Of a stretch of DNA of 64,000 bases, positions 9,046 through 18,698 are shown piece after piece; position 1 is the stretch's first letter, and the number at the start of each line of letters is the position of its first letter. The notes beneath the pieces were generated by a model, which was not told where the DNA came from, ran no database searches, and saw only the letters and a program-made list of their open reading frames with translations. Both the position numbers and the translations under genes were made by a program. This DNA comes from Namhaeicola sp039714555 (lineage in GTDB: Bacteria > Bacteroidota > Bacteroidia > Flavobacteriales > Flavobacteriaceae). The DNA lies in assembly GCA_039714555.1 (NCBI GenBank), contig JBDLJB010000008.1, positions 1 to 64,000 of the forward strand, read 5' to 3'.

Positions 9046-10218
9046 ATGAGCTGTTCAAATTGCTCTACATCTATAAATGGATTGCCTAAAGGTTGCAATA
9101 GCAATGGTGATTGTATATCAGGTAATTGCGGGAAATTAACCGTTTTTGACTGGCTTGCCAATATGACCTTACCTGCTGATCAGGAAAAATTTGATATTGC
9201 TGAAGTAAGGTTTAAAAACGGAAGAAAAATATTTTATAAGAATATAAAAAAATTACCGATCTGTATTGGTGATGTTGTTGCTGTTGAAACTTCTCCGGGC
9301 CATGATATTGGCGTTATTTCACTTACCGGCGAATTGGTAAAAGTGCAAATGCGAAAAAAAAATATTGCAATTGATTCAAATGAAATCCTTCAAATTTACC
9401 GTAAGGCTTCTCAAAAAGATATTGATAATTGGATTGCTGCCCGTGAAAAAGAACCCGAAATACAAAGAAAATCAAGATTGATCATTAGTCGCCTTGGTTT
9501 AAAAATGAAATTATCGGATGTTGAATTTCAGGGTGATGGGAATAAAGCAACTTTTTATTACACAGCTGATGAAAGAGTTGATTTTAGACAATTAATTAGA
9601 GAATTAGCAGGTACTTTTAGTATTCGTGTAGAGATGAAACAAGTTGGACTTAGGCAAGAAGCTTCACGACTTGGTGGTATTGGATCTTGCGGTAGAGAAT
9701 TGTGTTGTTCAACATGGTTAACAGATTTTAGATCGGTTAGCACTTCAGCAGCACGTTACCAACAACTTTCATTAAACCCATTAAAATTAGCAGGTCAATG
9801 TGGAAAATTAAAATGTTGTTTAAACTATGAACTAGATTCCTATTTAGACGCTTTAAAAGATTTTCCAAATACTAACATTTCTTTACAAACCGAAAAAGGA
9901 AAAGCTGTTTTTCAAAAAATGGATATTTTTAAAGGTGTACTTTGGTATGCTTATGAAGAAAACCCTATACAATGGCATCAATTAACCACTGATCAAACCA
10001 ATAATATTATCAGTTTAAATAAAAAAGATAAAAAAGGTCATAGTCTTGAAGAATACACTTTAGAGTTCGACTTTGATAAAAGTGAAGCTAATAATTCCAT
10101 TGATCTTGTTGGTCAAGATAGTTTAACTCGTTTTGATAAACAAAAAGCCAAAAAGAAAAGAAGAAGAAGTAATAAATCGAGAAATAGAAATCGTAACTCT
10201 CAAAATAAATCCAAATAG
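9046..10218 (+). CDS. ricT: RicT/PSP1-domain iron-sulfur protein
   Basis: A 390-residue PSP1-domain protein homologous to Bacillus RicT (YaaT), which in Bacillus is part of an Fe-S complex affecting RNase Y and development. The PSP1 core spans about residues 45-265. Six cysteines form two conserved groups: C215, C220 and C221 (GSCGRELCC), and C252, C257 and C258 (QCGKLKCC). There is an extra Cys-rich N-terminus (Cys 3, 6, 17, 23, 28) and a very basic tail (about 367-390, KKKRRRSNKSRNRNRN) that could touch nucleic acid. gldH and PBP1A follow closely, a familiar flavobacterial order. Confidence 0.88.
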   Translation: MSCSNCSTSINGLPKGCNSNGDCISGNCGKLTVFDWLANMTLPADQEKFDIAEVRFKNGRKIFYKNIKKLPICIGDVVAVETSPGHDIGVISLTGELVKVQMRKKNIAIDSNEILQIYRKASQKDIDNWIAAREKEPEIQRKSRLIISRLGLKMKLSDVEFQGDGNKATFYYTADERVDFRQLIRELAGTFSIRVEMKQVGLRQEASRLGGIGSCGRELCCSTWLTDFRSVSTSAARYQQLSLNPLKLAGQCGKLKCCLNYELDSYLDALKDFPNTNISLQTEKGKAVFQKMDIFKGVLWYAYEENPIQWHQLTTDQTNNIISLNKKDKKGHSLEEYTLEFDFDKSEANNSIDLVGQDSLTRFDKQKAKKKRRRSNKSRNRNRNSQNKSK

Positions 10219-10226
10219 ATCAGTAC

Positions 10227-10736
10227 ATGCAAATAAAAAAAATATTTGAATTTACAGGTAAAATAATATTTATCTCAATTATGGTCTTTAGTGCACAATC
10301 CTGCACAAAGAATTTAGTTTTTGATGATTACCAAAGTATCAAGAATTCCAAATGGCATAAAGATTCAATCATCAAGTTTAATGTAAATTCAATTGATACT
10401 TTAAGTAAGAATAATATTTATGTAAATATTCGCAACAATAAAAATTATGAATTCAGTAATTTATTTTTAATTGTTGGCATCAATTTTCCTAATAATTATC
10501 AAATTATTGATACTTTAGAATATGAAATGACTGATACTAATGGAAGATTCTTGGGTAACGGAATTTCGGATATTTTAGAAAATAAATTAGAATACAAAAC
10601 AAATGTATCATTTCCTGTAAAAGGAAATTATCAAATTCAAGTGCAACATGCTATGCGAAAAAATCAAAATGTTGATGGACTTATTTACCTTAACGGAATT
10701 GAAGATGTTGGTGTAGTAATTGAAAAAAATGATTAA
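10227..10736 (+). CDS. gldH: Gliding motility lipoprotein GldH
   Basis: A 169-residue lipoprotein with lipobox FSAQSC (Cys26). In Flavobacterium johnsoniae GldH is needed for gliding and chitin use. The family features are the short VFDDYQSI-like segment after the anchor, a beta-rich domain (about 45-165) and the conserved position between the PSP1-domain gene and the PBP1A gene. It is predicted to sit on the cell envelope. The start lies 8 nt after ricT and its stop is 2 nt before the PBP1A ATG, so the three are very likely one operon. Confidence 0.87.
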   Translation: MQIKKIFEFTGKIIFISIMVFSAQSCTKNLVFDDYQSIKNSKWHKDSIIKFNVNSIDTLSKNNIYVNIRNNKNYEFSNLFLIVGINFPNNYQIIDTLEYEMTDTNGRFLGNGISDILENKLEYKTNVSFPVKGNYQIQVQHAMRKNQNVDGLIYLNGIEDVGVVIEKND

Positions 10737-10738
10737 AT

Positions 10739-13030
10739 ATGGCCGTTAAAAAAATTAAAAAAACTCCTGTTTCAAAATTTACCAAATTGATTTGGAAGGT
10801 TTTTCTTGGAGGATTAGTATTTATTTTTCTATTATTTTTATTTGCTTCTTTTGGTATTTTTGGAAAACTTCCAACTTTTGAAGAGTTAGAGAACCCAGAA
10901 AATAATTTAGCTACAGAAGTAATTTCTTCCGATGGAAAAACTTTAGGAAAATACTATCGTGAAAATAGAACTCCGGTTAAATTCAAAGATTTACCACCAA
11001 ATTTGATCCAAGCTTTAGTTGCAACAGAAGATGAACGTTTCTATTCACATTCAGGTATCGATTTTCGTGGTACTGCAAGAGCTTTTGCCTACTTCGGAAC
11101 AAAAGGAGGAGCTAGTACAATTACGCAACAATTGGCAAGACTTCTTTTTGAAAAAAGAGCTTCAAATAAAATTAAGGCATTAATTCAAAAAGTGAAAGAA
11201 TGGGTAATTGCAACAAGATTAGAAAAGCAATATACTAAAAATGAGATCATCACCATGTATTTCAATAAATACGATTTTGGGCATAATGCTGTTGGTATCC
11301 GATCGGCAGCAAGAATTCATTTTGGAAAAGAACCCAAAGATCTAAATATTGAAGAATCAGCTATGCTGGTGGGAATGTTAAAAAATTCTTCATTATACAA
11401 TCCTATGCGACGCCCGGAATTGGTTAAAGAACGTCGTGATGTAGTATTTAAACAAATGGTAAGAAATGAATATATTACTGAAAATAAGAAAGATTCATTA
11501 CAATCAATACCCTTAAGGCTAGATATTAATTTAGAAGGCCATAGTGATGGTATTGCTACTTATTTTAGGGAGTATGTTCGTGATTTCATGAAGCAATGGA
11601 TTAAGAAAAATCCGAAACCAGATGGGTCAAATTATAATATTTACCGTGACGGACTAAAAATTTATGTTACCATTGATTCACGTATGCAAAAATATGCAGA
11701 AGAAGCTGTTGATGAACATATGAATAATTTACAGAGTATATTTTTTAAAGTACAGAAAAAGAATAAAACAGCACCGTTCTATGATATTGATAAAAAACAA
11801 ATAGAACAAAGTATGCTCTCGGCAATGAAACGCAGTGATCGTTGGCGAAAAATGAAAAAAAATGGCAAATCAGAAAAAGAAATACTTGCTTCATTTAAAG
11901 AAGAAACTGAAATGCGTATTTTTTCATGGGATAAAGATATTGATACGATCATGACCCCTTATGATTCTATTCGCTATTACAAACATTTTTTACAAGCAGG
12001 TTTAATGTCTCTTGAAGTTGAAACCGGACATGTAAAAGCATGGGTTGGAGGATATAACTATAAACATTTTCAATATGACCATGTAAAACAAGGAAAACGT
12101 CAGGTAGGTTCAACTTTTAAACCTTTTGTTTATGCAACTGCAATTAACCAACTTCGTCTTTCTCCCTGCGATAAATTTCCAAATACACCTTATACCATTC
12201 CGGCAGGTAAATACGGATTGTTAGAAGATTGGACTCCTAAAAATTCTAGTCTAAAATATGGAGGTATGCGCACTTTAAAAGATGCTCTTGCCAATTCAGT
12301 AAATGTAATAACCGCTAATTTAATTGATCAGGTAACTCCGCAAAATGTTGTTCAATTAGCACAAAATTTAGGGATAACTTCAGAAATTCCTGAAGTTCCT
12401 TCAATTGCTTTAGGAACTATTGATTTAAGCCTGTTTGAAATGTTAGCCGCTTTAAATACTTTTGCCAACAAGGGTATGTATATCAAACCGATGATGGTTA
12501 TGCGAATTGAAGATAAAAACGGTACTGTTTTAGAAGAGTTCACACCAAAGACTAAAGAAATATTAAGTGAAGAAATAGCATACTCAATTTTAAATTTAAT
12601 GGAAGGTGTTACTAAAGCCGGTTCAGGAATACGCTTGCGAACATCAGGAGGAAAATATCCTGATAATGTGTCTACCGGATATCCTTATAAATTTACAAAT
12701 CCGATTGCTGGAAAAACCGGAACAACTCAAAATCAATCAGACGGTTGGTTCATGGGAATTGTTCCTGATTTAGCATCGGGTGTTTGGGTTGGTGCTGAAG
12801 ACCGATCAGTACATTTTCCTGATATGGGTCGCGGACAAGGAGCTTCAATGGCTTTACCAATTTGGGCTTTGTATATGCAAAAATGTTATACTGATGAAAC
12901 TCTTGAAATTAGTAAAGATGATTTTGAAAAACCTGAAGGCTTAAGTATTCAAGTAGATTGTGATGATATAGAAGATGAAAAAGATAAAAAAGAAAAACAA
13001 CCTGAAGAAGACGAAGAAATAGATTTCTAA
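10739..13030 (+). CDS. Penicillin-binding protein 1A (bifunctional)
   Basis: Class A PBP that polymerises glycan strands and cross-links peptides at the inner membrane. The 763-residue protein has one membrane anchor (about 18-41), a GT51 glycosyltransferase domain (about 60-240; EDERFYSHSGID with catalytic Glu97, then STITQQLARLL) and a transpeptidase domain with SxxK at Ser458-Lys461 (GSTFKPF), SVN at 520-522 and KTGTT at 659-663. The C-terminal tail (about 735-763) is strongly acidic. It is tightly packed between gldH and the synthetase gene. Confidence 0.95.
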   Translation: MAVKKIKKTPVSKFTKLIWKVFLGGLVFIFLLFLFASFGIFGKLPTFEELENPENNLATEVISSDGKTLGKYYRENRTPVKFKDLPPNLIQALVATEDERFYSHSGIDFRGTARAFAYFGTKGGASTITQQLARLLFEKRASNKIKALIQKVKEWVIATRLEKQYTKNEIITMYFNKYDFGHNAVGIRSAARIHFGKEPKDLNIEESAMLVGMLKNSSLYNPMRRPELVKERRDVVFKQMVRNEYITENKKDSLQSIPLRLDINLEGHSDGIATYFREYVRDFMKQWIKKNPKPDGSNYNIYRDGLKIYVTIDSRMQKYAEEAVDEHMNNLQSIFFKVQKKNKTAPFYDIDKKQIEQSMLSAMKRSDRWRKMKKNGKSEKEILASFKEETEMRIFSWDKDIDTIMTPYDSIRYYKHFLQAGLMSLEVETGHVKAWVGGYNYKHFQYDHVKQGKRQVGSTFKPFVYATAINQLRLSPCDKFPNTPYTIPAGKYGLLEDWTPKNSSLKYGGMRTLKDALANSVNVITANLIDQVTPQNVVQLAQNLGITSEIPEVPSIALGTIDLSLFEMLAALNTFANKGMYIKPMMVMRIEDKNGTVLEEFTPKTKEILSEEIAYSILNLMEGVTKAGSGIRLRTSGGKYPDNVSTGYPYKFTNPIAGKTGTTQNQSDGWFMGIVPDLASGVWVGAEDRSVHFPDMGRGQGASMALPIWALYMQKCYTDETLEISKDDFEKPEGLSIQVDCDDIEDEKDKKEKQPEEDEEIDF

Positions 13031-13031
13031 A

Positions 13032-14858
13032 ATGACATTGAAAGTTGCCTGGAAACCATCTAAAAAAATCATTGAGCAAAGCAACATTTTTAAAATGATG
13101 CAAATCAATGGTTTTGATAATTATTTAAGTTTTTGGAGATGGTCAGTTGATCAAAAAAAAAGTTTCTGGTCACAAACTATTTCAAATCTCAATATCAAAT
13201 TCAAAAAAAAATACAATACTATCTTAGATATTTCAAAAGGTGTTGAAAACCCTCAATGGTTAAAAAATGCTTCTTTTAATATTGTTGATTCTTGTTTTCA
13301 AAATGATAATTCGGCTATAGCCGTAATATTTCAAAAAGAAAATGAAAAAATACAAAAAGTAACTCAAAAAGAATTAGATAAACTTGTAAATAAAATTGCC
13401 AATAGTTTAAGAAAAAATGGCATTGAACAAGGAGATTACATAGCAATTGATATGCCAATGACCCTTGAAGCCATTGCAATTTATTTAGCTGGCATAAAAG
13501 CTGGTAATCCTGTAGTTACTATAGCTGATAGTTTTACACCAAATGAAATTTCTGTAAGACTAAAAATAACAAAGCCCAAAATAATTTTTACACAGGAAGT
13601 TCTGCAACGTGCTGGAAAAACGTTACCATTATACAAAAAAGTAATTGAAGCCAAAGCACCCAAAGCTGTAGTTGTAAAAGTTGAAAATACCAATATCTTA
13701 CTTAGAGAAAATGATCTTTATTTCGATGATTTTTTAGAAGAAAATGAGCGATTTAGAACTGTAATGCAAAAACCTGATGATTTTCTAACCATTCTTTTTT
13801 CATCTGGAACAACAGGCGAACCTAAAGCAATTCCGTGGACACACACTACACCAATTAAAAGTGCCTCCGATGGATATTACCATCACAATATTAAAAAAAA
13901 TGATGTTGTTTGCTGGCCAACCAATTTAGGCTGGATGATGGGGCCTTGGTTAGTTTTTGCAGCACTTATCAATAAAGCAACCATTGCTTTATATTATGGA
14001 GCTCCACTTGATGAAAACTTTGGAAGATTTATACAAGATGCCAAAGTTACTATGCTTGGTGTTGTACCTAGTATTGTAAGACACTGGAAAAATAGTCATT
14101 GCATAGAAAATTTGGATTGGGATAACATTAAAAGTTTTAGCTCAACCGGTGAAGTTTCTAATCCTGAAGAAATGGAATATCTAATGCAATTGGCAAATAA
14201 TAAACCGGTAATTGAGTATTGTGGTGGAACTGAAATAGGTGGTGGCTATGTTACAAGCACTATGGTACAACCAAATTTTGCAAGCACATTTTCTTCACAG
14301 ACATTGGGTGGTGAATTTGTTTTGTTAGACGAACAAAATAAACTAACTGATAAAGGAGAAATGTTTTTAATACCACCAATTTTGGGTCTTTCAAATTCAT
14401 TATTGAATAAAGATCATCATGATGTATATTTTAAGGACACACCTATTTATAAAGGATTTACCTTACGAAAACATGGAGATGAATTAGAACAATTACACAA
14501 CAATTATTATCGTGCCCATGGGAGAGTTGATGATGCGATGAATCTTGGGGGTATCAAAGTAAGCTCAATTCAAATTGAAGAACTCATTAATCAACTTGAT
14601 TTTATCAAAGAATCAGCAGCTATTGCTGTTTCACCTGTAAATGGCGGACCAAGTAATTTAGTGATCTATTTTATAGAAAATAATGATGAACTCAGCAAAG
14701 AAGAAAGACTACAAAAAGTAAGAGAAATTATTAGGAAAAAATTAAATCCATTATTTAAAGTTAGCGATCTAATAAAAATTGAATTATTACCCCGCACTGC
14801 TTCAGGAAAAGTTATGCGAAGAAAATTGAGAAGCGAATATGAAAATAATATCTTATAA
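13032..14858 (+). CDS. AMP-forming acyl-CoA synthetase (acetoacetyl-/acetyl-CoA synthetase-like)
   Basis: ANL-superfamily ligase that activates a short-chain acid to acyl-AMP and then acyl-CoA. In the 608-residue protein the P-loop is FSSGTTGEPKAIPW (256-269), the A5-like motif is YCGGTEIGGGY, and the adenylation lysine is K593 in PRTASGKVMRR. The N-terminal region (about 1-60) resembles that of acetoacetyl-CoA and acetyl-CoA synthetases, but the substrate cannot be fixed from sequence alone. Its 3' end overlaps xth by 20 nt, in another frame. Confidence 0.82.
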   Translation: MTLKVAWKPSKKIIEQSNIFKMMQINGFDNYLSFWRWSVDQKKSFWSQTISNLNIKFKKKYNTILDISKGVENPQWLKNASFNIVDSCFQNDNSAIAVIFQKENEKIQKVTQKELDKLVNKIANSLRKNGIEQGDYIAIDMPMTLEAIAIYLAGIKAGNPVVTIADSFTPNEISVRLKITKPKIIFTQEVLQRAGKTLPLYKKVIEAKAPKAVVVKVENTNILLRENDLYFDDFLEENERFRTVMQKPDDFLTILFSSGTTGEPKAIPWTHTTPIKSASDGYYHHNIKKNDVVCWPTNLGWMMGPWLVFAALINKATIALYYGAPLDENFGRFIQDAKVTMLGVVPSIVRHWKNSHCIENLDWDNIKSFSSTGEVSNPEEMEYLMQLANNKPVIEYCGGTEIGGGYVTSTMVQPNFASTFSSQTLGGEFVLLDEQNKLTDKGEMFLIPPILGLSNSLLNKDHHDVYFKDTPIYKGFTLRKHGDELEQLHNNYYRAHGRVDDAMNLGGIKVSSIQIEELINQLDFIKESAAIAVSPVNGGPSNLVIYFIENNDELSKEERLQKVREIIRKKLNPLFKVSDLIKIELLPRTASGKVMRRKLRSEYENNIL

Positions 14859-15603
14859 TGTAAACGGCATTAGAGCCGCCATAAAAAAAGGGTTTCTAGA
14901 TTGGTTACAAGCCGCTAATCCCGATGTAATATGCATCCAAGAAACCAAAGCTCATAAAGAACAATTAGATCTAAATTTGTTTGAACAAGCAGGTTACCCC
15001 TTTAATTACTGGTTTTCAGCTGAGAAAAGAGGTTATAGTGGTGTTTCAATTTTCTCAAAAATAAAACCCAATCATATTGTTTATGGTACTGGAATAGATA
15101 GTATGGATTTTGAAGGAAGAAATCTCCGTCTTGATTTTGAAGATATTTCGGTTATGAGTTTGTATTTACCCTCAGGAACAAATGATGCTAGATTAGATTT
15201 TAAATTGAATTATATGGCTGAATTTCAAGATTATATTAATCACCTTAAAAAAGAAATTCCTAATTTACTGATCTGTGGTGATTATAACATCTGTCATGAA
15301 GCTATAGATATACACAACCCTGTTTCAAATAAAAATACATCTGGTTTTTTACCCGTAGAACGCAAGTGGATCGACAATTTTATCAAAAGTGGTTTTATTG
15401 ATACTTTTAGGCATTTTAACAATGAACCCCATAATTATTCATGGTGGAGTTATCGAGCCAATGCACGTAATAATAACAAAGGTTGGCGTATTGATTATTG
15501 TATGGCAAATGAACCTTTGAAGAATAAACTAAAAAGAGCTTTTATATTACCCGAAGCAAAACACAGTGATCATTGTCCTATAGGCGTAGAATTTAAATTT
15601 TAA
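14839..15603 (+). CDS. xth: Exodeoxyribonuclease III / AP endonuclease
   Basis: Base-excision-repair nuclease that cuts 5' to abasic sites and degrades 3' ends. The 254-residue protein shows MKIISYNVNGIRAA at the start, the metal-binding Glu35 (IQETK), CGDYNICHEAID in the middle and the catalytic HSDHCPI at the end (about 243-249). The start is fixed by the conserved SYNVNG segment, so the 20-nt overlap with the preceding synthetase gene is real. Confidence 0.95.
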   Translation: MKIISYNVNGIRAAIKKGFLDWLQAANPDVICIQETKAHKEQLDLNLFEQAGYPFNYWFSAEKRGYSGVSIFSKIKPNHIVYGTGIDSMDFEGRNLRLDFEDISVMSLYLPSGTNDARLDFKLNYMAEFQDYINHLKKEIPNLLICGDYNICHEAIDIHNPVSNKNTSGFLPVERKWIDNFIKSGFIDTFRHFNNEPHNYSWWSYRANARNNNKGWRIDYCMANEPLKNKLKRAFILPEAKHSDHCPIGVEFKF

Positions 15604-15655
15604 TCTCTAACCTGAATTAAGCCTAAGATCTATCTCAAAACACCTAAATTAAAAC

Positions 15656-16696
15656 TTATACTGCTTTATTTGCTAATTGGCCACAGGCAGCATCAATATC
15701 TTTACCTCTGCTACGACGTACATTAACCGTAATATTATGCTTTTCAAGCTCTCTAACATAATATTCAATTGCTTTAGGGTCAGCTTGTTGAAATTCACCT
15801 GAATCAATAGCATTGTACTCAATTAGGTTAACTTTAGATGGTATTTTTTTACAATAATTTACCAAAGCTTCAATATCCTTTTGCTTGTCATTAATGTTTT
15901 TCCAAACAACATATTCAAAAGTAATTCTTCGCTTGGTTTTTGCATACCAGTATTGTAATGATTCCAATAATTCTGATAAATTTGATTGTTTATTTATCGG
16001 CATCATTTTCGATCTAACCTCATCAATTGCAGAATGTAATGATACTGCCAAATTAAATTTAACATTGTCATCTGCTAATTTCTTAATCATTTTTGGCAAA
16101 CCAACAGTTGAGAGTGTAATTCGCCTAGGTGACATCCCTAACCCTTCATCAGATGTAATTTTTTCGATCGCTTTTAAAACATTATTATAATTAAGTAATG
16201 GTTCACCCATTCCCATAAAAACAATATTGCTCAATTTATGATCTTTATATAACCTGCTCTGTTTATCAATTGAAACTACCTGATCATAGATCTCATCAGG
16301 ATTTAAATTACGCATTTTCTTTAATCGTGCTGTTGCACAAAAAGTACAATTTAAGCTACAACCAACCTGACTTGAAATACAAGCAGTTGTTCTCTTCTTA
16401 GAAGGAATTAAAACAGATTCTACTATCAAACTATCGTGTAATCTTACTGCATTTTTAATGGTTCCATCACTTGATTGTTGCATTTGATCAACTTCAATAT
16501 GATTGATAACAAAATTATCCAACAGCATTTGTCTTGTTTTTATGGATAGATTGGTCATATCCTCAAAATTATGAGCGCCTTTTTGCCATAACCATTCATA
16601 AACTTGATTGCCACGAAAAGCTTGATCACCTTCAGTTACAAAAAAATCTCGCAATTGTTGTTTTGTAAATGCCCTTATGTCTTTTTTTTCATTCAT
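15656..16696 (-). CDS. rlmN: 23S rRNA/tRNA adenine-C2 methyltransferase RlmN
   Basis: Radical-SAM enzyme that methylates A2503 of 23S rRNA and A37 of some tRNAs. The 346-residue length fits. The [4Fe-4S] motif is CSLNCTFC (C113, C117, C120), and the methyl-carrying cysteine is C338 near the end (DAACGQL). MGMGEPLLNYNNV and ITLSTVGLPKMI are typical internal blocks. It lies downstream of queA in the same direction, but a strong terminator hairpin stands between them, 10 nt before this start. Confidence 0.96.
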   Translation of the reverse strand: MNEKKDIRAFTKQQLRDFFVTEGDQAFRGNQVYEWLWQKGAHNFEDMTNLSIKTRQMLLDNFVINHIEVDQMQQSSDGTIKNAVRLHDSLIVESVLIPSKKRTTACISSQVGCSLNCTFCATARLKKMRNLNPDEIYDQVVSIDKQSRLYKDHKLSNIVFMGMGEPLLNYNNVLKAIEKITSDEGLGMSPRRITLSTVGLPKMIKKLADDNVKFNLAVSLHSAIDEVRSKMMPINKQSNLSELLESLQYWYAKTKRRITFEYVVWKNINDKQKDIEALVNYCKKIPSKVNLIEYNAIDSGEFQQADPKAIEYYVRELEKHNITVNVRRSRGKDIDAACGQLANKAV

Positions 16697-16705
16697 TAAA
16701 AGTAA

Positions 16706-16729
16706 AAAGCGCCTAATTATAGGCGCTTT
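16706..16729 (-). terminator. Terminator between queA and rlmN
   Basis: A perfect 10-bp stem (AAAGCGCCTA / TAGGCGCTTT) with a 4-nt loop, followed on the minus strand by a T-rich run. It would end queA transcripts just before the rlmN start codon. Confidence 0.8.
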
Positions 16730-16749
16730 AAATTATATCAATACTATTT

Positions 16750-17799
16750 TTATATAATTAGCATGGCATCGCCATAAGAATAAAAATTATATTTTTCTTT
16801 GATCGCTTCTTTATAAGCTTTTTTTAATAGATCATGACCTGCAAAAGCAGAAGTCATCATCATTAAAGTTGATTTTGGTGTATGAAAGTTAGTGATCATA
16901 CAATTTGCAATTTTAAATTCATAAGGCGGAAAAATAAATTTATTGGTCCATCCTTCATATGGATTTAAACGGTTATTAGATGATACTGAACTTTCCATAG
17001 CACGCATAACAGTTGTTCCAACTGCACAAATTCTTTTTTTGGTATCAATGGCATTATTTACAACTTCCGATGTATTTTTCGAAATTATATATTCTTCTGA
17101 ATCCATCTTATGTTTAGAAAGATCTTCAACTTCAACCGGATTGAAAGTTCCTAAACCTACGTGTAATGTAACTTCCTCTAAATCTATACCTTTAATTTCC
17201 AATCTTTTAAGAAGGTGTTTAGAAAAATGTAAACCAGCTGTAGGTGCTGCTACAGCTCCTTCATGCTTTGCGTATATTGTTTGATACCGATCTTCATCAG
17301 ATGGCTCAACTTCTCGTTTAATATATTTTGGAAGTGGTGTTTCTCCCAATTCATTAAGTTTCTTTCTAAATTCTTCATAAGAACCATCATATAAAAAACG
17401 TAATGTTCTACCTCTTGATGTAGTATTATCAATAACTTCGGCAACTAACCCGCTATCTTCTCCAAAAAATAATTTATTGCCTATTCTTATTTTTCTTGCA
17501 GGATCGACCAAGACATCCCATAAACGACTCTCAGGATTTAATTCACGCAATAAAAAAACTTCAATTCTTGCACCTGTTTTTTCTTTATTTCCAAATAGTC
17601 TTGCCGGAAAAACTTTAGTATTATTAAATACAAATAAATCTCCATCGTCAAAATACTCTACCAAATCTTTAAAAACCCGGTGTTCTATTGTTTCCTTTTC
17701 GCGATTTACAACCATTAATTTTGCTTCATCTCTAATTTCTGATGGATACTGTGCTAACAATTCTTCTGGTAAAGAATATTCAAAGTGTGATAATTTCAT
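16750..17799 (-). CDS. queA: S-adenosylmethionine:tRNA ribosyltransferase-isomerase
   Basis: Makes epoxyqueuosine on tRNA by moving the ribosyl part of SAM to preQ1. The 349-residue protein has the family blocks FVFNNTKVFPARLFG (55-69), EGAVAAPTAGLHF (around 180-192) and VGLGTFNPV (about 215-223), as well as RICAVGTTVMRAMES. It begins with LSHFEYSLPEELLAQYP, which is typical. A TATATTTG promoter box lies 53 nt upstream. Confidence 0.96.
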   Translation of the reverse strand: MKLSHFEYSLPEELLAQYPSEIRDEAKLMVVNREKETIEHRVFKDLVEYFDDGDLFVFNNTKVFPARLFGNKEKTGARIEVFLLRELNPESRLWDVLVDPARKIRIGNKLFFGEDSGLVAEVIDNTTSRGRTLRFLYDGSYEEFRKKLNELGETPLPKYIKREVEPSDEDRYQTIYAKHEGAVAAPTAGLHFSKHLLKRLEIKGIDLEEVTLHVGLGTFNPVEVEDLSKHKMDSEEYIISKNTSEVVNNAIDTKKRICAVGTTVMRAMESSVSSNNRLNPYEGWTNKFIFPPYEFKIANCMITNFHTPKSTLMMMTSAFAGHDLLKKAYKEAIKEKYNFYSYGDAMLII

Positions 17800-17851
17800 T
17801 TAATATTATTGGATTTTGTTAAAATAATTAATCTTTTTTTTTAGATGTTTG

Positions 17852-17859
17852 CAAATATA
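17852..17859 (-). promoter_or_regulatory. Bacteroidota -7 promoter box for queA
   Basis: TATATTTG on the minus strand, an exact TAnnTTTG match; a TTG on the same strand (17881-17883) lies 21 nt upstream. Confidence 0.5.
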
Positions 17860-17964
17860 CAATCTCAATATAGGCATTGTCAAGTTTTTTACAATTTATA
17901 TTGGTTTTTTTAATGAAAAGTGTGAAATGTTTAAGTATTTGGTATCTTTACGCAAATTAATAAA

Positions 17965-18693
17965 ATGTCAAAACGAGTTATTCCATATAAAGATTCAGAA
18001 CTGGGTAAAAAAGAACAGGTTACTCAAATGTTTGATAATGTTTCTACCAATTATGATTTTTTAAATAGAGTTCTTACTTTTGGGATTGATGTTAGTTGGC
18101 GTAAAAAAGTTGTTGAGATCGTTGCCAAACAAAAAGCAAAACATATATTAGATATTGCTACAGGAACTGGTGATTTGGCCATAATGCTCACTAAAATAAA
18201 CCCTGAAAAAGTTGTTGGCCTTGATCTTTCACCAGGTATGTTAGACATTGGAAAGAAAAAAGTTGCTGAAAAAAATCTGACAAACAAAATCGAAATGGTA
18301 TTAGGTGATTCAGAAAAATTACCTTTTGATGATCATACTTTTGATGCAGTAACCGTTGGATTTGGTGTACGAAATTTTGAAAATTTGGAAAAAGGATTGC
18401 ATGAGATTTATAGAGTGCTTAAACCTAAGGGATCTTTTGTAGTATTAGAAACCTCTCAACCAACAAAATTTCCTATAAAACAAGGATTTACGTTTTATTC
18501 AAAGTATGTTATTCCTACTATTGGTAAACTATTTTCAAAAGACAAAAATGCATACTCATATTTACCTGAATCAGCAGCAGCTTTTCCTTATGGAGATGCT
18601 TTCAACAATATTTTATTAAAAACAGGGTTTAACAGTTCAAAAGTTATAACGCAATCTTTTGGAGTTGCGACCATTTATCATGCTATAAAATAA
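17965..18693 (+). CDS. ubiE: Demethylmenaquinone methyltransferase
   Basis: SAM-dependent C-methyltransferase of the UbiE/MenG family, the last step of menaquinone synthesis. The 242-residue protein has MFDNVSTNYDFLNRVLTFGID (about 22-42), the SAM-binding motif ILDIATGTGDLA (about 66-77) and the family block VTVGFGVRNFENLEKGL. With no ubiquinone genes visible and a flavobacterial context, the product is expected to be menaquinone, the likely acceptor for the complex I encoded downstream. porT follows 5 nt later. Confidence 0.94.
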   Translation: MSKRVIPYKDSELGKKEQVTQMFDNVSTNYDFLNRVLTFGIDVSWRKKVVEIVAKQKAKHILDIATGTGDLAIMLTKINPEKVVGLDLSPGMLDIGKKKVAEKNLTNKIEMVLGDSEKLPFDDHTFDAVTVGFGVRNFENLEKGLHEIYRVLKPKGSFVVLETSQPTKFPIKQGFTFYSKYVIPTIGKLFSKDKNAYSYLPESAAAFPYGDAFNNILLKTGFNSSKVITQSFGVATIYHAIK

Positions 18694-18698
18694 ACCAT

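Noticed and set aside
17849..18064. 71-aa plus-strand frame before and overlapping ubiE
   Set aside because: It overlaps the 5' end of ubiE out of frame, has no recognisable composition and lies over the queA promoter region.
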